DNA from: Sphingomonadaceae bacterium
GTDB lineage: Bacteria; Pseudomonadota; Alphaproteobacteria; Sphingomonadales; Sphingomonadaceae
DNA length: 54,286 bases
Assembly (NCBI GenBank): GCA_947455865.1
Contig: CANGQZ010000002.1
Coordinates: 1-54,286, forward strand
Direction of reading: 5' to 3'
Shown: piece after piece, positions 10,714 to 20,563 of the stretch
Layout of the letters: every line of letters begins with the position of its first letter
How positions within the stretch are numbered: the stretch's first letter is position 1
Program-made: the position numbers and the translations under genes
Notes under the pieces: generated by a model
What the model was told of the DNA's origin: nothing
The model's database searches: none
Seen by the model: the letters and a program-made list of their open reading frames with translations, nothing else

Positions 10714-12106
10714 CGATCGGCTCCATCGCCACGTAAACGCCCTTCAGGCGGGTAAAGTGCTGGAGCGCGGCGGCGCTGTTTTCGAAGCCGATCCCCGATT
10801 GCTTGAAGCCGCCGAACGGCATCTCGATCGGGCAGATGTTGTACGTGTTGATCCAGCACGATCCGGCATCGAGTGCGGCGATCACGCGGTGTGCGCGGGT
10901 GAGGTCGTTGGTGAACACGGCGGCGGACAGGCCAAATTCGGTGTCGTTGGCGCGGGCGATCACCTCGTCCTCGTCGTCGAACGCCAGCACCGTCATCACC
11001 GGGCCGAAGATTTCCTCGCGCACCACGGTCATCCCGTCATCGCAGGCGGTGAATATCGTGGGCGCAACGTAATTGCCCCCGGCCGGCACGCCCTCGGTCA
11101 CCCGGTGGCCGCCGGTGAGCACGTGCGCGCCTTCGGCCTTTCCCTGTGCGATATAGCCCAGCACCTTGTCGCAGTGCGCAGCCGATATCAGCGCCCCCAT
11201 CTGCGTCGCGGGATCGAGCGGATTGCCTAGCCGAATAGCCTCGGTCCGCGCCTTCAACTTGGGCAGGAAAGCATCGAGCCCGCTGCGGTGGACAAACACG
11301 CGCGTCCCGTTCGAGCAGACTTCGCCCGCCGAATAGAAATTGGCGAGCAGCGCGCCGGAAACCGCATTGTCGAGATCGGCATCGGCAAACACGATCAGAG
11401 GCGATTTGCCGCCAAGCTCCATCGTCACGTTCTTCAGCGTGGGCGCGGCATCGGCCATGATCCGCCGTCCGGTGGGCACGCTGCCAGTGAGCGAAATCTT
11501 GGCAATGCCGGGGTGGCGGCTGATCAACTGGCCGGTTTCGCCAAAGCCCAGCACCACCTGGAACAGCCCTTCGGGCAGGCCTGCCTCTCGGTAGATCTTC
11601 TCGAGTTCCAAGGCGGTCAGCGGGGTCAGTTCGGAGGGCTTGAAGATCACGGCGTTGCCGCAGGCCAGCGCCGGGGCCGATTTCCAGCAGGCTATCTGGA
11701 TCGGATAATTCCACGCGCCGATCGCCGCGCAGATCCCCAGCGGCTCGCGCCGGGTATAGCCGAATGCCCCGGGGCCCAGATCGATATGCTCGCCGGCGAT
11801 GGTCGGCGCGATCCCGGCAAAGAACTCCAGGCAGTCCGCGCCCGAGATGACATCGACCACCAGGGTTTCCTGAATCGGCTTGCCGGTATCGAGCGTTTCC
11901 AGCCGGGCCAGTTCGTCATTGCGTGCGCGCAGCAGGTCTGCCGCGCGGCGCAGTATCCGGCCGCGCTCGGTCCCAGTCTGCCGCGCCCATGCCTTCTGGG
12001 CGGCGGCGGCGCGCGCCACCGCCGCGTCGATTTCGGCAGCGCCTGCGATCGGCAGCGTCGCCAGCTTTTCCCCCGTGGCGGGATTGAATGTGTCGAATGT
12101 AGCCAT
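10700..12106 (-). CDS. betB: Betaine aldehyde dehydrogenase-like NAD-dependent ALDH
   Basis: [26 protein letters not shown]...[47 protein letters not shown]; catalytic Glu and Cys motifs. Start trimmed from ORF start 12271. Confidence 0.9.
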   Translation of the reverse strand: MATFDTFNPATGEKLATLPIAGAAEIDAAVARAAAAQKAWARQTGTERGRILRRAADLLRARNDELARLETLDTGKPIQETLVVDVISGADCLEFFAGIAPTIAGEHIDLGPGAFGYTRREPLGICAAIGAWNYPIQIACWKSAPALACGNAVIFKPSELTPLTALELEKIYREAGLPEGLFQVVLGFGETGQLISRHPGIAKISLTGSVPTGRRIMADAAPTLKNVTMELGGKSPLIVFADADLDNAVSGALLANFYSAGEVCSNGTRVFVHRSGLDAFLPKLKARTEAIRLGNPLDPATQMGALISAAHCDKVLGYIAQGKAEGAHVLTGGHRVTEGVPAGGNYVAPTIFTACDDGMTVVREEIFGPVMTVLAFDDEDEVIARANDTEFGLSAAVFTNDLTRAHRVIAALDAGSCWINTYNICPIEMPFGGFKQSGIGFENSAAALQHFTRLKGVYVAMEPIDAPY

Positions 12107-12131
12107 GCGGGTGTGTCGCAGCTCCAGTTGA

Positions 12132-12162
12132 GCGCCCCCTCCCCAGCGGAGGAGAGGGCGCC
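12132..12162 (-). terminator. Strong hairpin between TonB receptor stop and betB start (attenuator/terminator-like)
   Basis: gcgccccctcc-ccagc-ggaggagagggcgc inverted repeat 12 nt downstream of the receptor stop; no clear U-tract. Confidence 0.45.
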
Positions 12163-12173
12163 AGCATTCAGCG

Positions 12174-14621
12174 TCAGCTCCCGAAGTGATAGACCGCCGA
12201 AACGCCCCAGGTCCGCGGCTTGGCATAGACGCCGGTGGTGTAACCCCAGAACGTCGATGCATCGAAGGCATAGACCCGGTACTTGCGTTCGAACACGTTG
12301 TTCACGAAAACCGCCAGATCGAGGTTCGTGCCCGCCGGGCTGAGGCCCACGCGCACGTTTTCGACATGGTAGGCTTTCTCGCGTTCGACCGGGGCGCACA
12401 GCACGGTGAAGCAGAACTTGCCGGTATAAAGCGCATCTGCCTGAAGCGAGGCGCGGCCGATCCCGGTATCGAATTCGTAGCGCACCAGCGCATTGCCCGC
12501 AAAGCCCGGGGCCTGCGGCAGATCGCTGGTCTTGATGGTCGCGCCATCGGGCAGGAGCACGTCCTTCACTTCGCTGTCCTGCACTGCACCGCTCAGCTGC
12601 AGGGTCAGGCCGGGGATCGGGTGGCTGGTGATGTCCGCCTCGATGCCCTTGATCTTGGCAGGCAGGTTGCGCACGACCTGCGCCGCGAACACCTGCACAA
12701 ACGCCTGATAATTCTTGTAGTCATAGTAGAACGCCGCAACGTTCAACTGGGTGTTGCCGCCAAGCTTGGCCTTCAGGCCCACTTCATAGGCGTTGAGCGT
12801 TTCGGGGCGGTAGGGGATGTTGTTCAGGACATCGACCAGCTGCGTCGGGAACGGCGTACCGGTCGAGAAGGTGAACCCGCCCGATTTCGATCCGCGGTTG
12901 TAGCTGGCGTAGATCAGCGTGTCCGGGGTCGGCTTATAGTCGATTTCGGCCCGTGCGGTGACGCCGCGGAAGGTCGGGTTGGCGGCATTTGGCAGGGTGG
13001 TAACCCCCGAGAGCAGGCCGCTGTTGTAGCTCCACGATCCCGGCGTCACCGTCCCTGTCGTGTCGGTGTACGAGATGTTGTCCGGTCCGAAGTGCAGTGA
13101 GAGTGCGTAGGGTCCGGCAGCGGCCACCGCGTCATAGATGCCTCGCTTCTTGTCCTGCCAGTAGCGCACGCCGCCGATCAGCTTGAGCTGGTCGCTGATC
13201 TTCCATTCGTCCTGCGCGAAGAACGCGAAGCTCTCCGTGCGCTGGGTGAAGTTGACGTTCGGATCATACTGAATGAACGGCACCGCATATTTTGCGGCGA
13301 ACTTGCCGTCGATGATCATGCCGAAGGCACCCACGGTCAGGTAATTCTGGCCGAGCGTGGCGGCGAGGCGCAGCTCCTGCGTGTACTGGTTGGTGTTGGC
13401 CCGCTGGAAGAACACGGTGCCCGATTCATAGCAGGTCACGCTCTGCGCCGGGGCCGGGCATGGCCCTGGCGAGCGGGGAATTCCGTTTTCCACATAGGGG
13501 AACTCGGGCACGCTATCGCCCTGTTCGATGTAGAACTTGCTGAGGTGCTGGTAGTCAGTGATCGAGGTCACATCGACCGCACCCAGCCTGGCATCGAGCC
13601 GCAGGGTGGCGCCGAACACCTTGCGATCGACAAAGGCATCGCCCGTGCCGGCAGTGCGCCACGGATTGCCGCCCTGCGAAGGGGTGATCGCCGGATTGGC
13701 ATAGCCGTTGCCGGTGGTGCCGGTGGTACCCCAGTAGCCGCAATCCTCGTTCGGGCCGAGGAATTCACCCTGGAACTGCGCGTTCGGGCAGGTCGGCTCC
13801 ATCGAATAGATGCCCGCCTGCCGCTCCTTGTCGGCCTGAGTGTAGCGGACGGTCAGCTTGGCCTTGAAGTCGGAACTCGGCTTCCACAGCAGGATGCCGC
13901 GCAGGGCCCAGTGGTTGTCCGCCCCGCGATCGGCCTGCCCGGGGGTGATGTTCTTGATGTAGCCATCATCGCGGGTGTACTGGCCGGAAATGCGCGCGGT
14001 CAGGTTTTCGGCCAGCGCGCCGGACAGCGCGCCCTCGATGATCGCCTGATTGTAGCGGCCATAGGTTCCGGAGATGTAGCCATCGAGCTTTTCGGTCGGC
14101 TGGGCGGAAATGAACTGCACCGCGCCGCCGGTGGCGTTGCGGCCGAACAGGGTGCCCTGCGGCCCGCGCAGCGCTTCCACGCGCGCCAGATCGAACACCG
14201 GGAAGCTCGCCGCGGTGATCGACGAGGTATAGCTATCGTCCTGATAGACTGCGACCGGGGGTTCCTGCTGATCGCCGTAGTCGTTCTGCGACACGCCGCG
14301 GATGTTGTAGACCACCTGCGAGCTGCCATATGCGTTGAACTTCAGGTTCGGAATGGCGCGTACCACGTCGGTCGCATTGGTGATGTTGAGCGCCTTGATC
14401 TCCTTGCCGCTGAGCACGGAAACCGCGATGCCGACATCGTTGAGCTTCTGCTCGCGCCGCTGGGCGGTGACCACGATTTCGCCCGGCGGCGGGGTGACGG
14501 CGGCGGTGTCGGCTGCGTCCTGTGCCATGGCAACCGGGGTCCACAGCATGGCGATGGCAACACTCGTCGCCGCAGTGCCGGCGCGCAGGCCAGCGCGTTT
14601 TCCCAAAAGCGTCGTCATCAT
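12174..14621 (-). CDS. TonB-dependent receptor
   Basis: Signal peptide start [15 protein letters not shown]; plug domain [28 protein letters not shown]...; [32 protein letters not shown]-terminal [33 protein letters not shown]. Confidence 0.95.
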   Translation of the reverse strand: MMTTLLGKRAGLRAGTAATSVAIAMLWTPVAMAQDAADTAAVTPPPGEIVVTAQRREQKLNDVGIAVSVLSGKEIKALNITNATDVVRAIPNLKFNAYGSSQVVYNIRGVSQNDYGDQQEPPVAVYQDDSYTSSITAASFPVFDLARVEALRGPQGTLFGRNATGGAVQFISAQPTEKLDGYISGTYGRYNQAIIEGALSGALAENLTARISGQYTRDDGYIKNITPGQADRGADNHWALRGILLWKPSSDFKAKLTVRYTQADKERQAGIYSMEPTCPNAQFQGEFLGPNEDCGYWGTTGTTGNGYANPAITPSQGGNPWRTAGTGDAFVDRKVFGATLRLDARLGAVDVTSITDYQHLSKFYIEQGDSVPEFPYVENGIPRSPGPCPAPAQSVTCYESGTVFFQRANTNQYTQELRLAATLGQNYLTVGAFGMIIDGKFAAKYAVPFIQYDPNVNFTQRTESFAFFAQDEWKISDQLKLIGGVRYWQDKKRGIYDAVAAAGPYALSLHFGPDNISYTDTTGTVTPGSWSYNSGLLSGVTTLPNAANPTFRGVTARAEIDYKPTPDTLIYASYNRGSKSGGFTFSTGTPFPTQLVDVLNNIPYRPETLNAYEVGLKAKLGGNTQLNVAAFYYDYKNYQAFVQVFAAQVVRNLPAKIKGIEADITSHPIPGLTLQLSGAVQDSEVKDVLLPDGATIKTSDLPQAPGFAGNALVRYEFDTGIGRASLQADALYTGKFCFTVLCAPVEREKAYHVENVRVGLSPAGTNLDLAVFVNNVFERKYRVYAFDASTFWGYTTGVYAKPRTWGVSAVYHFGS

Positions 14622-14990
14622 GATCTCCCTGAATGACCCTGTGCCCGGGCATCGTCTCCGCTGGCCAAAAGGTGCCGCGTTGACGCGCGTGCGGCAAGGA
14701 TACACCGTTCACCGGATCGAAGATACTCGGCGCCGGAGTTTCGATAAAGAGATTTAAAAACAACGCAGTAAGCGGTGCGCCGGCATAAATCCAACTGATA
14801 GTCAGGATAAGAATTCTCCATGTCGCCGCCACCGCAGTTGGCGGCACCGCCGGAAAGGCCGCAAATGTTGCTGGGGCGGGTCTTGCGCCATGTCCTCGGC
14901 TCATGGCGCCTTCGGTTTTTTGGAGCGCAACCGGCGGTGCTTTTGGGCTAAGCTGCGGCGCTCTCAGTCGACTATGGCTGCTGCAACGAT

Positions 14991-16154
14991 ATGAGTGTCG
15001 CCATGCCCCAAACAGTCTCCCCCACAGCAACCCTGCCAGCAGACAACGTCCGCATCACCGCCACCGGTGTGGAACTGGTGTTGCCCGATGGCCGGCCCGC
15101 CTATTTCAACGCATGCTGGCTGCGCGACAATTGCGCCACCTCGTTCGACCGGGAAACGCGCGAGCGCACCTTCGATATCTTCCACCTCGCGCAGGAACCC
15201 CACCCGCAATCGGCGCGGATTGCCGGTGACATGCTGGAAATCGAATGGGCGGGCGAAGCCCACGTCAGCCGCTATCCGCTGGCATGGCTGGCAGGCTATG
15301 CGCAAGGTGCGCGCCGGGCCGACCCGGCCGATCTGCCGCGCCGGGCGTGGTACGCCGATCATTATGCCGGGCTGGCCCGCTTCCGCCACGCCGATCTGAT
15401 CGCCGATCCCGGCGCGGTGGCGCAGTGGCTACGCGCGGTAATCGTCGAGGGTGTGGCCATCGTCACCGACATGCCGGATAGCGACGCCGGGCTGACTGAT
15501 CTGGTGCGGCTGATGGGCCATGTCCGGCCGACGTTCTTCGGTGAATACTTCGATGTCACCACCCACATCGCGCCGACCAACCTGGCCTACACCGCCAAGG
15601 CGCTGGAACTGCACACCGATACCCCGGCCGAAGACATGGCCCCGGGCGTGCAGTTTCTCCACTGCCGCTCGAACAGCGTATCGGGCGGGGACAACCTGTT
15701 TCTCGATGGCGTGGCGGTCGCCAACGATCTGCGCGCGCAATATCCGGACGATTTCCGTCTGCTCGCCGAAACTGCCGTGCCGTTCTATTGCGAGCACGAC
15801 ACCTACGATGTCCGTTCGCGCCAGCGCGTGATCGAACTTGACGATCACGGAGAAGTCTCGGGCGTAACGATCAGCCAGCACATGGCCGATGTGTTCGATC
15901 TGCCGCAGCACCAACTGGATGCCTATTACCCCGCCTTCTGCCGCTTTGGCCGGATGCTGCAGGACGATAAATACGTGATGCGCTTCCGGCTGGGGGCGGG
16001 CGAGTGCATCGTGTTCGACAATCACCGCATTGTCCATGGCCGCGCCGCCTATTCCGCCACTAGCGGCGAGCGCTATCTGCGCGGCTGCTATGCGGATCGC
16101 GGCGAGATGCGCAGCACTTATCGCGCGCTGGTGGGTGAGGGCCGCTTCAAGTGA
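14991..16154 (+). CDS. Gamma-butyrobetaine/trimethyllysine dioxygenase-like Fe(II)/2-oxoglutarate oxygenase
   Basis: N-terminal DUF971-like CWLRDNCATSFDRETRERTFDIF; TauD fold with ELHTDTPAEDMAPGVQFLHC (HxD) and FDNHRIVHGR (distal His). Confidence 0.88.
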   Translation: MSVAMPQTVSPTATLPADNVRITATGVELVLPDGRPAYFNACWLRDNCATSFDRETRERTFDIFHLAQEPHPQSARIAGDMLEIEWAGEAHVSRYPLAWLAGYAQGARRADPADLPRRAWYADHYAGLARFRHADLIADPGAVAQWLRAVIVEGVAIVTDMPDSDAGLTDLVRLMGHVRPTFFGEYFDVTTHIAPTNLAYTAKALELHTDTPAEDMAPGVQFLHCRSNSVSGGDNLFLDGVAVANDLRAQYPDDFRLLAETAVPFYCEHDTYDVRSRQRVIELDDHGEVSGVTISQHMADVFDLPQHQLDAYYPAFCRFGRMLQDDKYVMRFRLGAGECIVFDNHRIVHGRAAYSATSGERYLRGCYADRGEMRSTYRALVGEGRFK

Positions 16155-16882
16155 GCGAGGACTTGGGCGAGGCCGCGCAGCAGCAGTTGCGCAGTGATCT
16201 CGCGGCCGCGTTCCGGATCGTGGCGCAGCTGGGCTGGAGCGAATCCGTCGGCAACCATTTCAGCGCGGCGGTTTCGGCCGACGGCAAGCGCTTCCTGCTC
16301 AACCGCAAGTGGCAGCATTTCGCCGCGATCCGGCCCGAAGATCTCCTGCTGCTCGATGCCGACGATCCCGCGGTAATGGACCGCGACGATGCGCCGGACG
16401 CTTCGGCGTGGACGATCCACGGCACCATGCACCGGCTGTGCCCTGCGGCGCGGGTGATCATCCACTGCCACCCGCCTTACGCCACCGCGCTCGCCACCTT
16501 GCGCGATCCCACGCTCAAGCCGCTGGACAACAACACCGCGCGCTTCTTCAACCGGGTCGGCATCGATACCGGGTTCGGCGGCATCGCCGACGAGGCGGAG
16601 GAAGGGCTGCGACTGGTGCAGGCGATGGGCGGGCACAAAGTGCTGATGATGGGCAACCATGGCATCACTTGCACCGGCGAGACGGTGGCCGAGGCGTTTG
16701 AGGATCTCTATTTCTTCGAAAGGGCGGCACAGACGATGATCCTCGCCTATTCGACCGGCCAGCCGCTGGCGGTGCTGTCAGACGAGGTGGCGGAGAAGAC
16801 CGCGCGGGGGTGGGACGATTATCGCGGCATGGCCTTTGCCCACTTCGACCATCTCAAAGTGCAATTGCCGGCCTTGGCCTGA
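16151..16882 (+). CDS. Class II aldolase/adducin family protein
   Basis: VIIHCHPPYATALATL and MMGNHGITCTGETVAEAFEDLYFFERAAQ zinc-ligand motifs; GTGA overlap with the dioxygenase. Confidence 0.9.
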   Translation: MSEDLGEAAQQQLRSDLAAAFRIVAQLGWSESVGNHFSAAVSADGKRFLLNRKWQHFAAIRPEDLLLLDADDPAVMDRDDAPDASAWTIHGTMHRLCPAARVIIHCHPPYATALATLRDPTLKPLDNNTARFFNRVGIDTGFGGIADEAEEGLRLVQAMGGHKVLMMGNHGITCTGETVAEAFEDLYFFERAAQTMILAYSTGQPLAVLSDEVAEKTARGWDDYRGMAFAHFDHLKVQLPALA

Positions 16883-17967
16883 TGGTGATGGATGCCGTTC
16901 CCGCGACGATGGCGGCAGTGCTGCTCACCGGCAACGGCGGCTTCGATAAGCTGTCGTTCCGCGAAGATGTACCGGTGCCGGTGCCCGGCGCGGGCGAGGT
17001 GCTGATTCGCGTCGGCGCGGCGGGGGTCAACAACACCGATATCAACACCCGCACCGCGTGGTATTCGAAAGCCGTGGTCGCCGCGACCGAAGCGGGCGGA
17101 GGCGCCGGCTTTGCCGAAGCGCGCACCGAGGATTCGGGCTGGACCGGGGCCATCCCGCAATTCCCGCGCATTCAGGGGGCGGACGCCTGCGGGCGGATCG
17201 TCGCGGTGGGCAGCGGCGTCGATCCCGGCCGGATCGGCGAGCGGGTGCTGGTCGAACCGGTGTTCCATGGCGCAAGCCGGTTCGAGGCCATCTACTTCGG
17301 CTCCGAAGTCGATGGCGGGTTTGCGCAGTTCGCCCGCGTGCCCTCGCGCCACGCGCACCGCATTGCCTCGACGCTCAGCGATATAGAACTCGCCTCGTTC
17401 CCCTGCGCTTACTCGGCGGCCGAAAATATGCTGACCCGCGCCGCGCTGGCGGCGGGCGAGCGCGTGCTCATCACCGGCGCATCGGGCGGGGTGGGCTCGG
17501 CTGCGGTCCAGCTTGCGCACCGCCGCGGCGCCGAAGTGGCCGCGCTGGCCAGCCCCGACAAGGCCGAGGCGGTGCGCGCGCTGGGCGCCGCCCGCACCGA
17601 ACCGCGCGGGGCCGATTGCCTTGCGCTGTTCGGGCAGGAACATTTCGATGTGGTGATCGACATTGCCGGCGGCGATGGCTTTCCCGCCTTGCTGAATGTG
17701 CTGAAACGCGGCGGGCGCTATGCCGTGGCGGGCGCGATTTCCGGGCCGATCGCCCAGCTTGATCTGAGGACGCTGTACCTCAAGGACCTCTCGCTCTTCG
17801 GCTGCACCATCCTTGATCCCGGCGTATTTGCCAATCTGGTCGGCTACATCGAACGCGGCGAAATCCGCCCGGTCGTGGCCGCCACCTGGCCGCTGGCCCA
17901 GATCGTCACGGCGCAGCAGGCCTTTCTCGAAAAGCGGCACGTCGGCAAGATCGTGCTTGTCCCCTAA
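16882..17967 (+). CDS. MDR-family zinc-type alcohol dehydrogenase / quinone oxidoreductase
   Basis: GAGEVLIRVGAAGVNNTDINTRTAWYS; RVLITGASGGVGSAAVQLAHRRGAEVAAL nucleotide-binding motif. Start trimmed to ATG at 16882, overlapping the aldolase stop. Confidence 0.88.
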   Translation: MVMDAVPATMAAVLLTGNGGFDKLSFREDVPVPVPGAGEVLIRVGAAGVNNTDINTRTAWYSKAVVAATEAGGGAGFAEARTEDSGWTGAIPQFPRIQGADACGRIVAVGSGVDPGRIGERVLVEPVFHGASRFEAIYFGSEVDGGFAQFARVPSRHAHRIASTLSDIELASFPCAYSAAENMLTRAALAAGERVLITGASGGVGSAAVQLAHRRGAEVAALASPDKAEAVRALGAARTEPRGADCLALFGQEHFDVVIDIAGGDGFPALLNVLKRGGRYAVAGAISGPIAQLDLRTLYLKDLSLFGCTILDPGVFANLVGYIERGEIRPVVAATWPLAQIVTAQQAFLEKRHVGKIVLVP

Positions 17968-18002
17968 CCACACCGGCGCATCAATCAGGGAAGCGAATAG
18001 AC

Positions 18003-18956
18003 ATGAAGATCGGCTTTATCGGCCTCGGCAACGTCGGCGGCAAACTTGCCGGAAGCCTGATCCGCAACGGCCACGATGTGACGGTGCGCGATCTCAACCC
18101 GGAGCTCGTCGCCGAATTCGCCGCGCGCGGGGCGCATGTCGCGGCCAGCCCGCGCGAACTGGGCGAAGCTTGCGACGTGATCATCACCTGCCTGCCATCG
18201 CCGGCGGCCAGCGCGGCGGTGGCCGCGGGTCCGGACGGTTTCCTCGCCGTAATGCGCCCCGGGCAGGTGTGGATGGAGATGAGCACCACCGACTATGCCG
18301 AGGTGATCCGGCTGGGCGGGCTGGTCGAGGCGCGCGGCGCGCTGTTCATGGAATGCCCGGTCTCCGGTGGTTGCCACCGGGCAGATACCGGCAATATCGC
18401 GATCTTCGCCGGCGGCCCGCGCGAGGGGTTTGAGCGGGTCCTGCCGGTGCTGACCACGATGGGCCGCCGCATCCTCCACACCGGCGCGCTCGGCACCGCC
18501 TCGCAGCTCAAGGTGATGACCAACTACCTCTGCACCGTGCATCTGGTGGCGCTGGCCGAGGCGCTGACGGTGTGCAAGGCCACCGGGCTCGACATGAACA
18601 CCACGTACGAGGCGATCCGCATTTCGTCGGGCAACAGCTTTGTCCACGAAACCGAAAGCCAGGTGATCCTCAACGGCAGCCGCGACATCAATTTCACCAT
18701 GGACCTGGTGTCCAAGGATGTTGGCCTGTTCGACCGGATCGCGCATGAAGCGGGCGTGCCGGTCGAGCTCTCGCCGCTGATCGTGCGAATCTTCAAGGAA
18801 TCCGAAGCCGCTTTCGGCAGCCGCGAGTTTTCGCCCAACGTCATTCGCCGTTATGAAGAACCGCTTGGGATCAAGGTGCTGGGCACCGGCTTTCCGGCCG
18901 AAATGGTCGACGACGAACCCGAAGAACAGGGCTACGAAGTCGTGCCCCGGCGGTAA
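18003..18956 (+). CDS. 3-hydroxyisobutyrate dehydrogenase-family NAD(P)-dependent oxidoreductase
   Basis: MKIGFIGLGNVGGKLAGSLIRNGHDVTVRDLN; FMECPVSGGCHRADTGNIAIFAGG; TASQLKVMTNYL catalytic Lys motif. Confidence 0.92.
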   Translation: MKIGFIGLGNVGGKLAGSLIRNGHDVTVRDLNPELVAEFAARGAHVAASPRELGEACDVIITCLPSPAASAAVAAGPDGFLAVMRPGQVWMEMSTTDYAEVIRLGGLVEARGALFMECPVSGGCHRADTGNIAIFAGGPREGFERVLPVLTTMGRRILHTGALGTASQLKVMTNYLCTVHLVALAEALTVCKATGLDMNTTYEAIRISSGNSFVHETESQVILNGSRDINFTMDLVSKDVGLFDRIAHEAGVPVELSPLIVRIFKESEAAFGSREFSPNVIRRYEEPLGIKVLGTGFPAEMVDDEPEEQGYEVVPRR

Positions 18957-20563
18957 GCACGCACCATTGCCGCGCCTTTTTCCGCCACCATCACCGTGGG
19001 CGCGTTGACGTTGCCCGAGGTGATCGACGGAAAGACCGAGGCATCGATCACTCGCAGCCCGTCCACACCGTGGACGCGCAGGCTGGCATCGACCACCGAG
19101 CGGGCAGGATCGGACCCCATCATGCAAGTGCAGGTGGGGTGATAGACAGTGTCGGCGCGGGCGCGGAAATCGTCCAGCAGCGCGTCGTCTCCCTGAACCT
19201 GCGCGCCCGGCACAAGCTCTTCGGTGATGATCTGTGCCAACGGACCCGTGCCGGCAATCCGCCGCAGCAGCGCCGTGCCGGCGCGCGCCTCGGCCACATC
19301 TACTTCGGTCGCCAGATAGTTCGGCTGGATCGCGGGCTGCACAAACGGATCGGGCGAGGCAAGGGTGATCCGCCCGCGGCTGGTCGGTCGACAGGAATTG
19401 AACGACAGCAGGAAGGCTGAAAACGGATCGGGATTGAGCAGACGCCGCTCGGACAAGGGGGTGCGGGTGTAGCTGACCGGGCTGAAATAGAGCTGCAGGT
19501 TGGGGCGCGGCGCATCAGGGCTCGATCGCACGAACCCGCCGCCCTGATTGACGCTCATCGACAGCGGCCCGCCCCGATCAAAGGCATAGCGCAGCGCCGC
19601 TGATGCCTTGCCCAGCAAGGGGCGCAGCTGATCATTCAGCGTCGGCACGCTGGCGCGATAGAAATAGCTGACGGCAAGGTGATCCTGCAGGTTGGCGCCA
19701 ACCGCCGGTGCGTGCTGCACCGCTTCGATCCCCATGTGCTGCAGCATCGCGCCGTCACCCACGCCCGAAACCTGCAGCAATTGCGGTGATCCGATTGCCC
19801 CAGCGCAGAGGATCACCTCGTGCCGGGCGCGGATCGTCCGCTCGCGCCCGCGCTGGCGCAGGATCACCCCCACGGCGCGTTTGCCTTCGAACAGGATGCG
19901 GGTGACGTGGCAATGCTTCTGCAGCGCCAGATTGCGCCGGCGCAGCACGGGGTGAAGGTAGGCGTTGGCGGTGGAGGCGCGCCAGCCGCGCCGGGTGTTG
20001 ATGTGATAGATGCCGAACCCTTCGCCGTCCGGTCCGTTGAAATCGGGGCTGATCGGAAAGCCGAGCGCGCGCCCGGTTTCAAGGAACCGGCGGCACAGCG
20101 GGTGCGCGCGCGCGGTGATGTCGGTCACATGCTGCGGCCCGCCGACGCCGTGGCGTTCGCTCACGCCCAGATCGTGGTCTTCAGATCGGATGAAGTGGGG
20201 CAGCACATCGTCCCAGCCCCATCCCGGATTGCCGGCATCGCGCCAATCATCGAAATCATGCGGAAAACCGCGCACGTGGACCATGGCGTTGATCGAACCG
20301 GAACCGCCGACGACTTTGCCGCGCGGCCAGTAACTGGTGCGCCCGCCCAACGCATCGATCGGCCGGGTATCGAACATCCAGTTGATCTTGGGATCGAAGA
20401 ACGTGCGGCCATAGCCGATCGGCAGCTGGATCCAGATCGACAGGTCCGATCCCCCTGCCTCAAGCAGCGCCACCGAAATGTCCGCGTCTTCGGACAGGCG
20501 GCTCGCCATTACGCAGCCCGCCGTCCCCGCGCCGACGATCACATAATCGAACTCGTCGGCCAT
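18932..20563 (-). CDS. GMC-family FAD oxidoreductase (second copy)
   Basis: FDYVIVGAGTAGCVMASRLSED; GRTSYWPRGKVVGGSGSINAMVHVRG; C-terminal YHPTCTCMMGSDPARSVVDASLRVHGVDGLRVIDASVFPSITSGNVNAPTVMVAEKGA. Confidence 0.93.
   Translation of the reverse strand: MADEFDYVIVGAGTAGCVMASRLSEDADISVALLEAGGSDLSIWIQLPIGYGRTFFDPKINWMFDTRPIDALGGRTSYWPRGKVVGGSGSINAMVHVRGFPHDFDDWRDAGNPGWGWDDVLPHFIRSEDHDLGVSERHGVGGPQHVTDITARAHPLCRRFLETGRALGFPISPDFNGPDGEGFGIYHINTRRGWRASTANAYLHPVLRRRNLALQKHCHVTRILFEGKRAVGVILRQRGRERTIRARHEVILCAGAIGSPQLLQVSGVGDGAMLQHMGIEAVQHAPAVGANLQDHLAVSYFYRASVPTLNDQLRPLLGKASAALRYAFDRGGPLSMSVNQGGGFVRSSPDAPRPNLQLYFSPVSYTRTPLSERRLLNPDPFSAFLLSFNSCRPTSRGRITLASPDPFVQPAIQPNYLATEVDVAEARAGTALLRRIAGTGPLAQIITEELVPGAQVQGDDALLDDFRARADTVYHPTCTCMMGSDPARSVVDASLRVHGVDGLRVIDASVFPSITSGNVNAPTVMVAEKGAAMVRAYRRGTTS

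Noticed and set aside
16819-19127. Minus-strand ORFs 16819..17973 and 17985..19127
   Set aside because: Shadows of the MDR dehydrogenase and HIBADH-family genes, which carry clear catalytic motifs on the plus strand.
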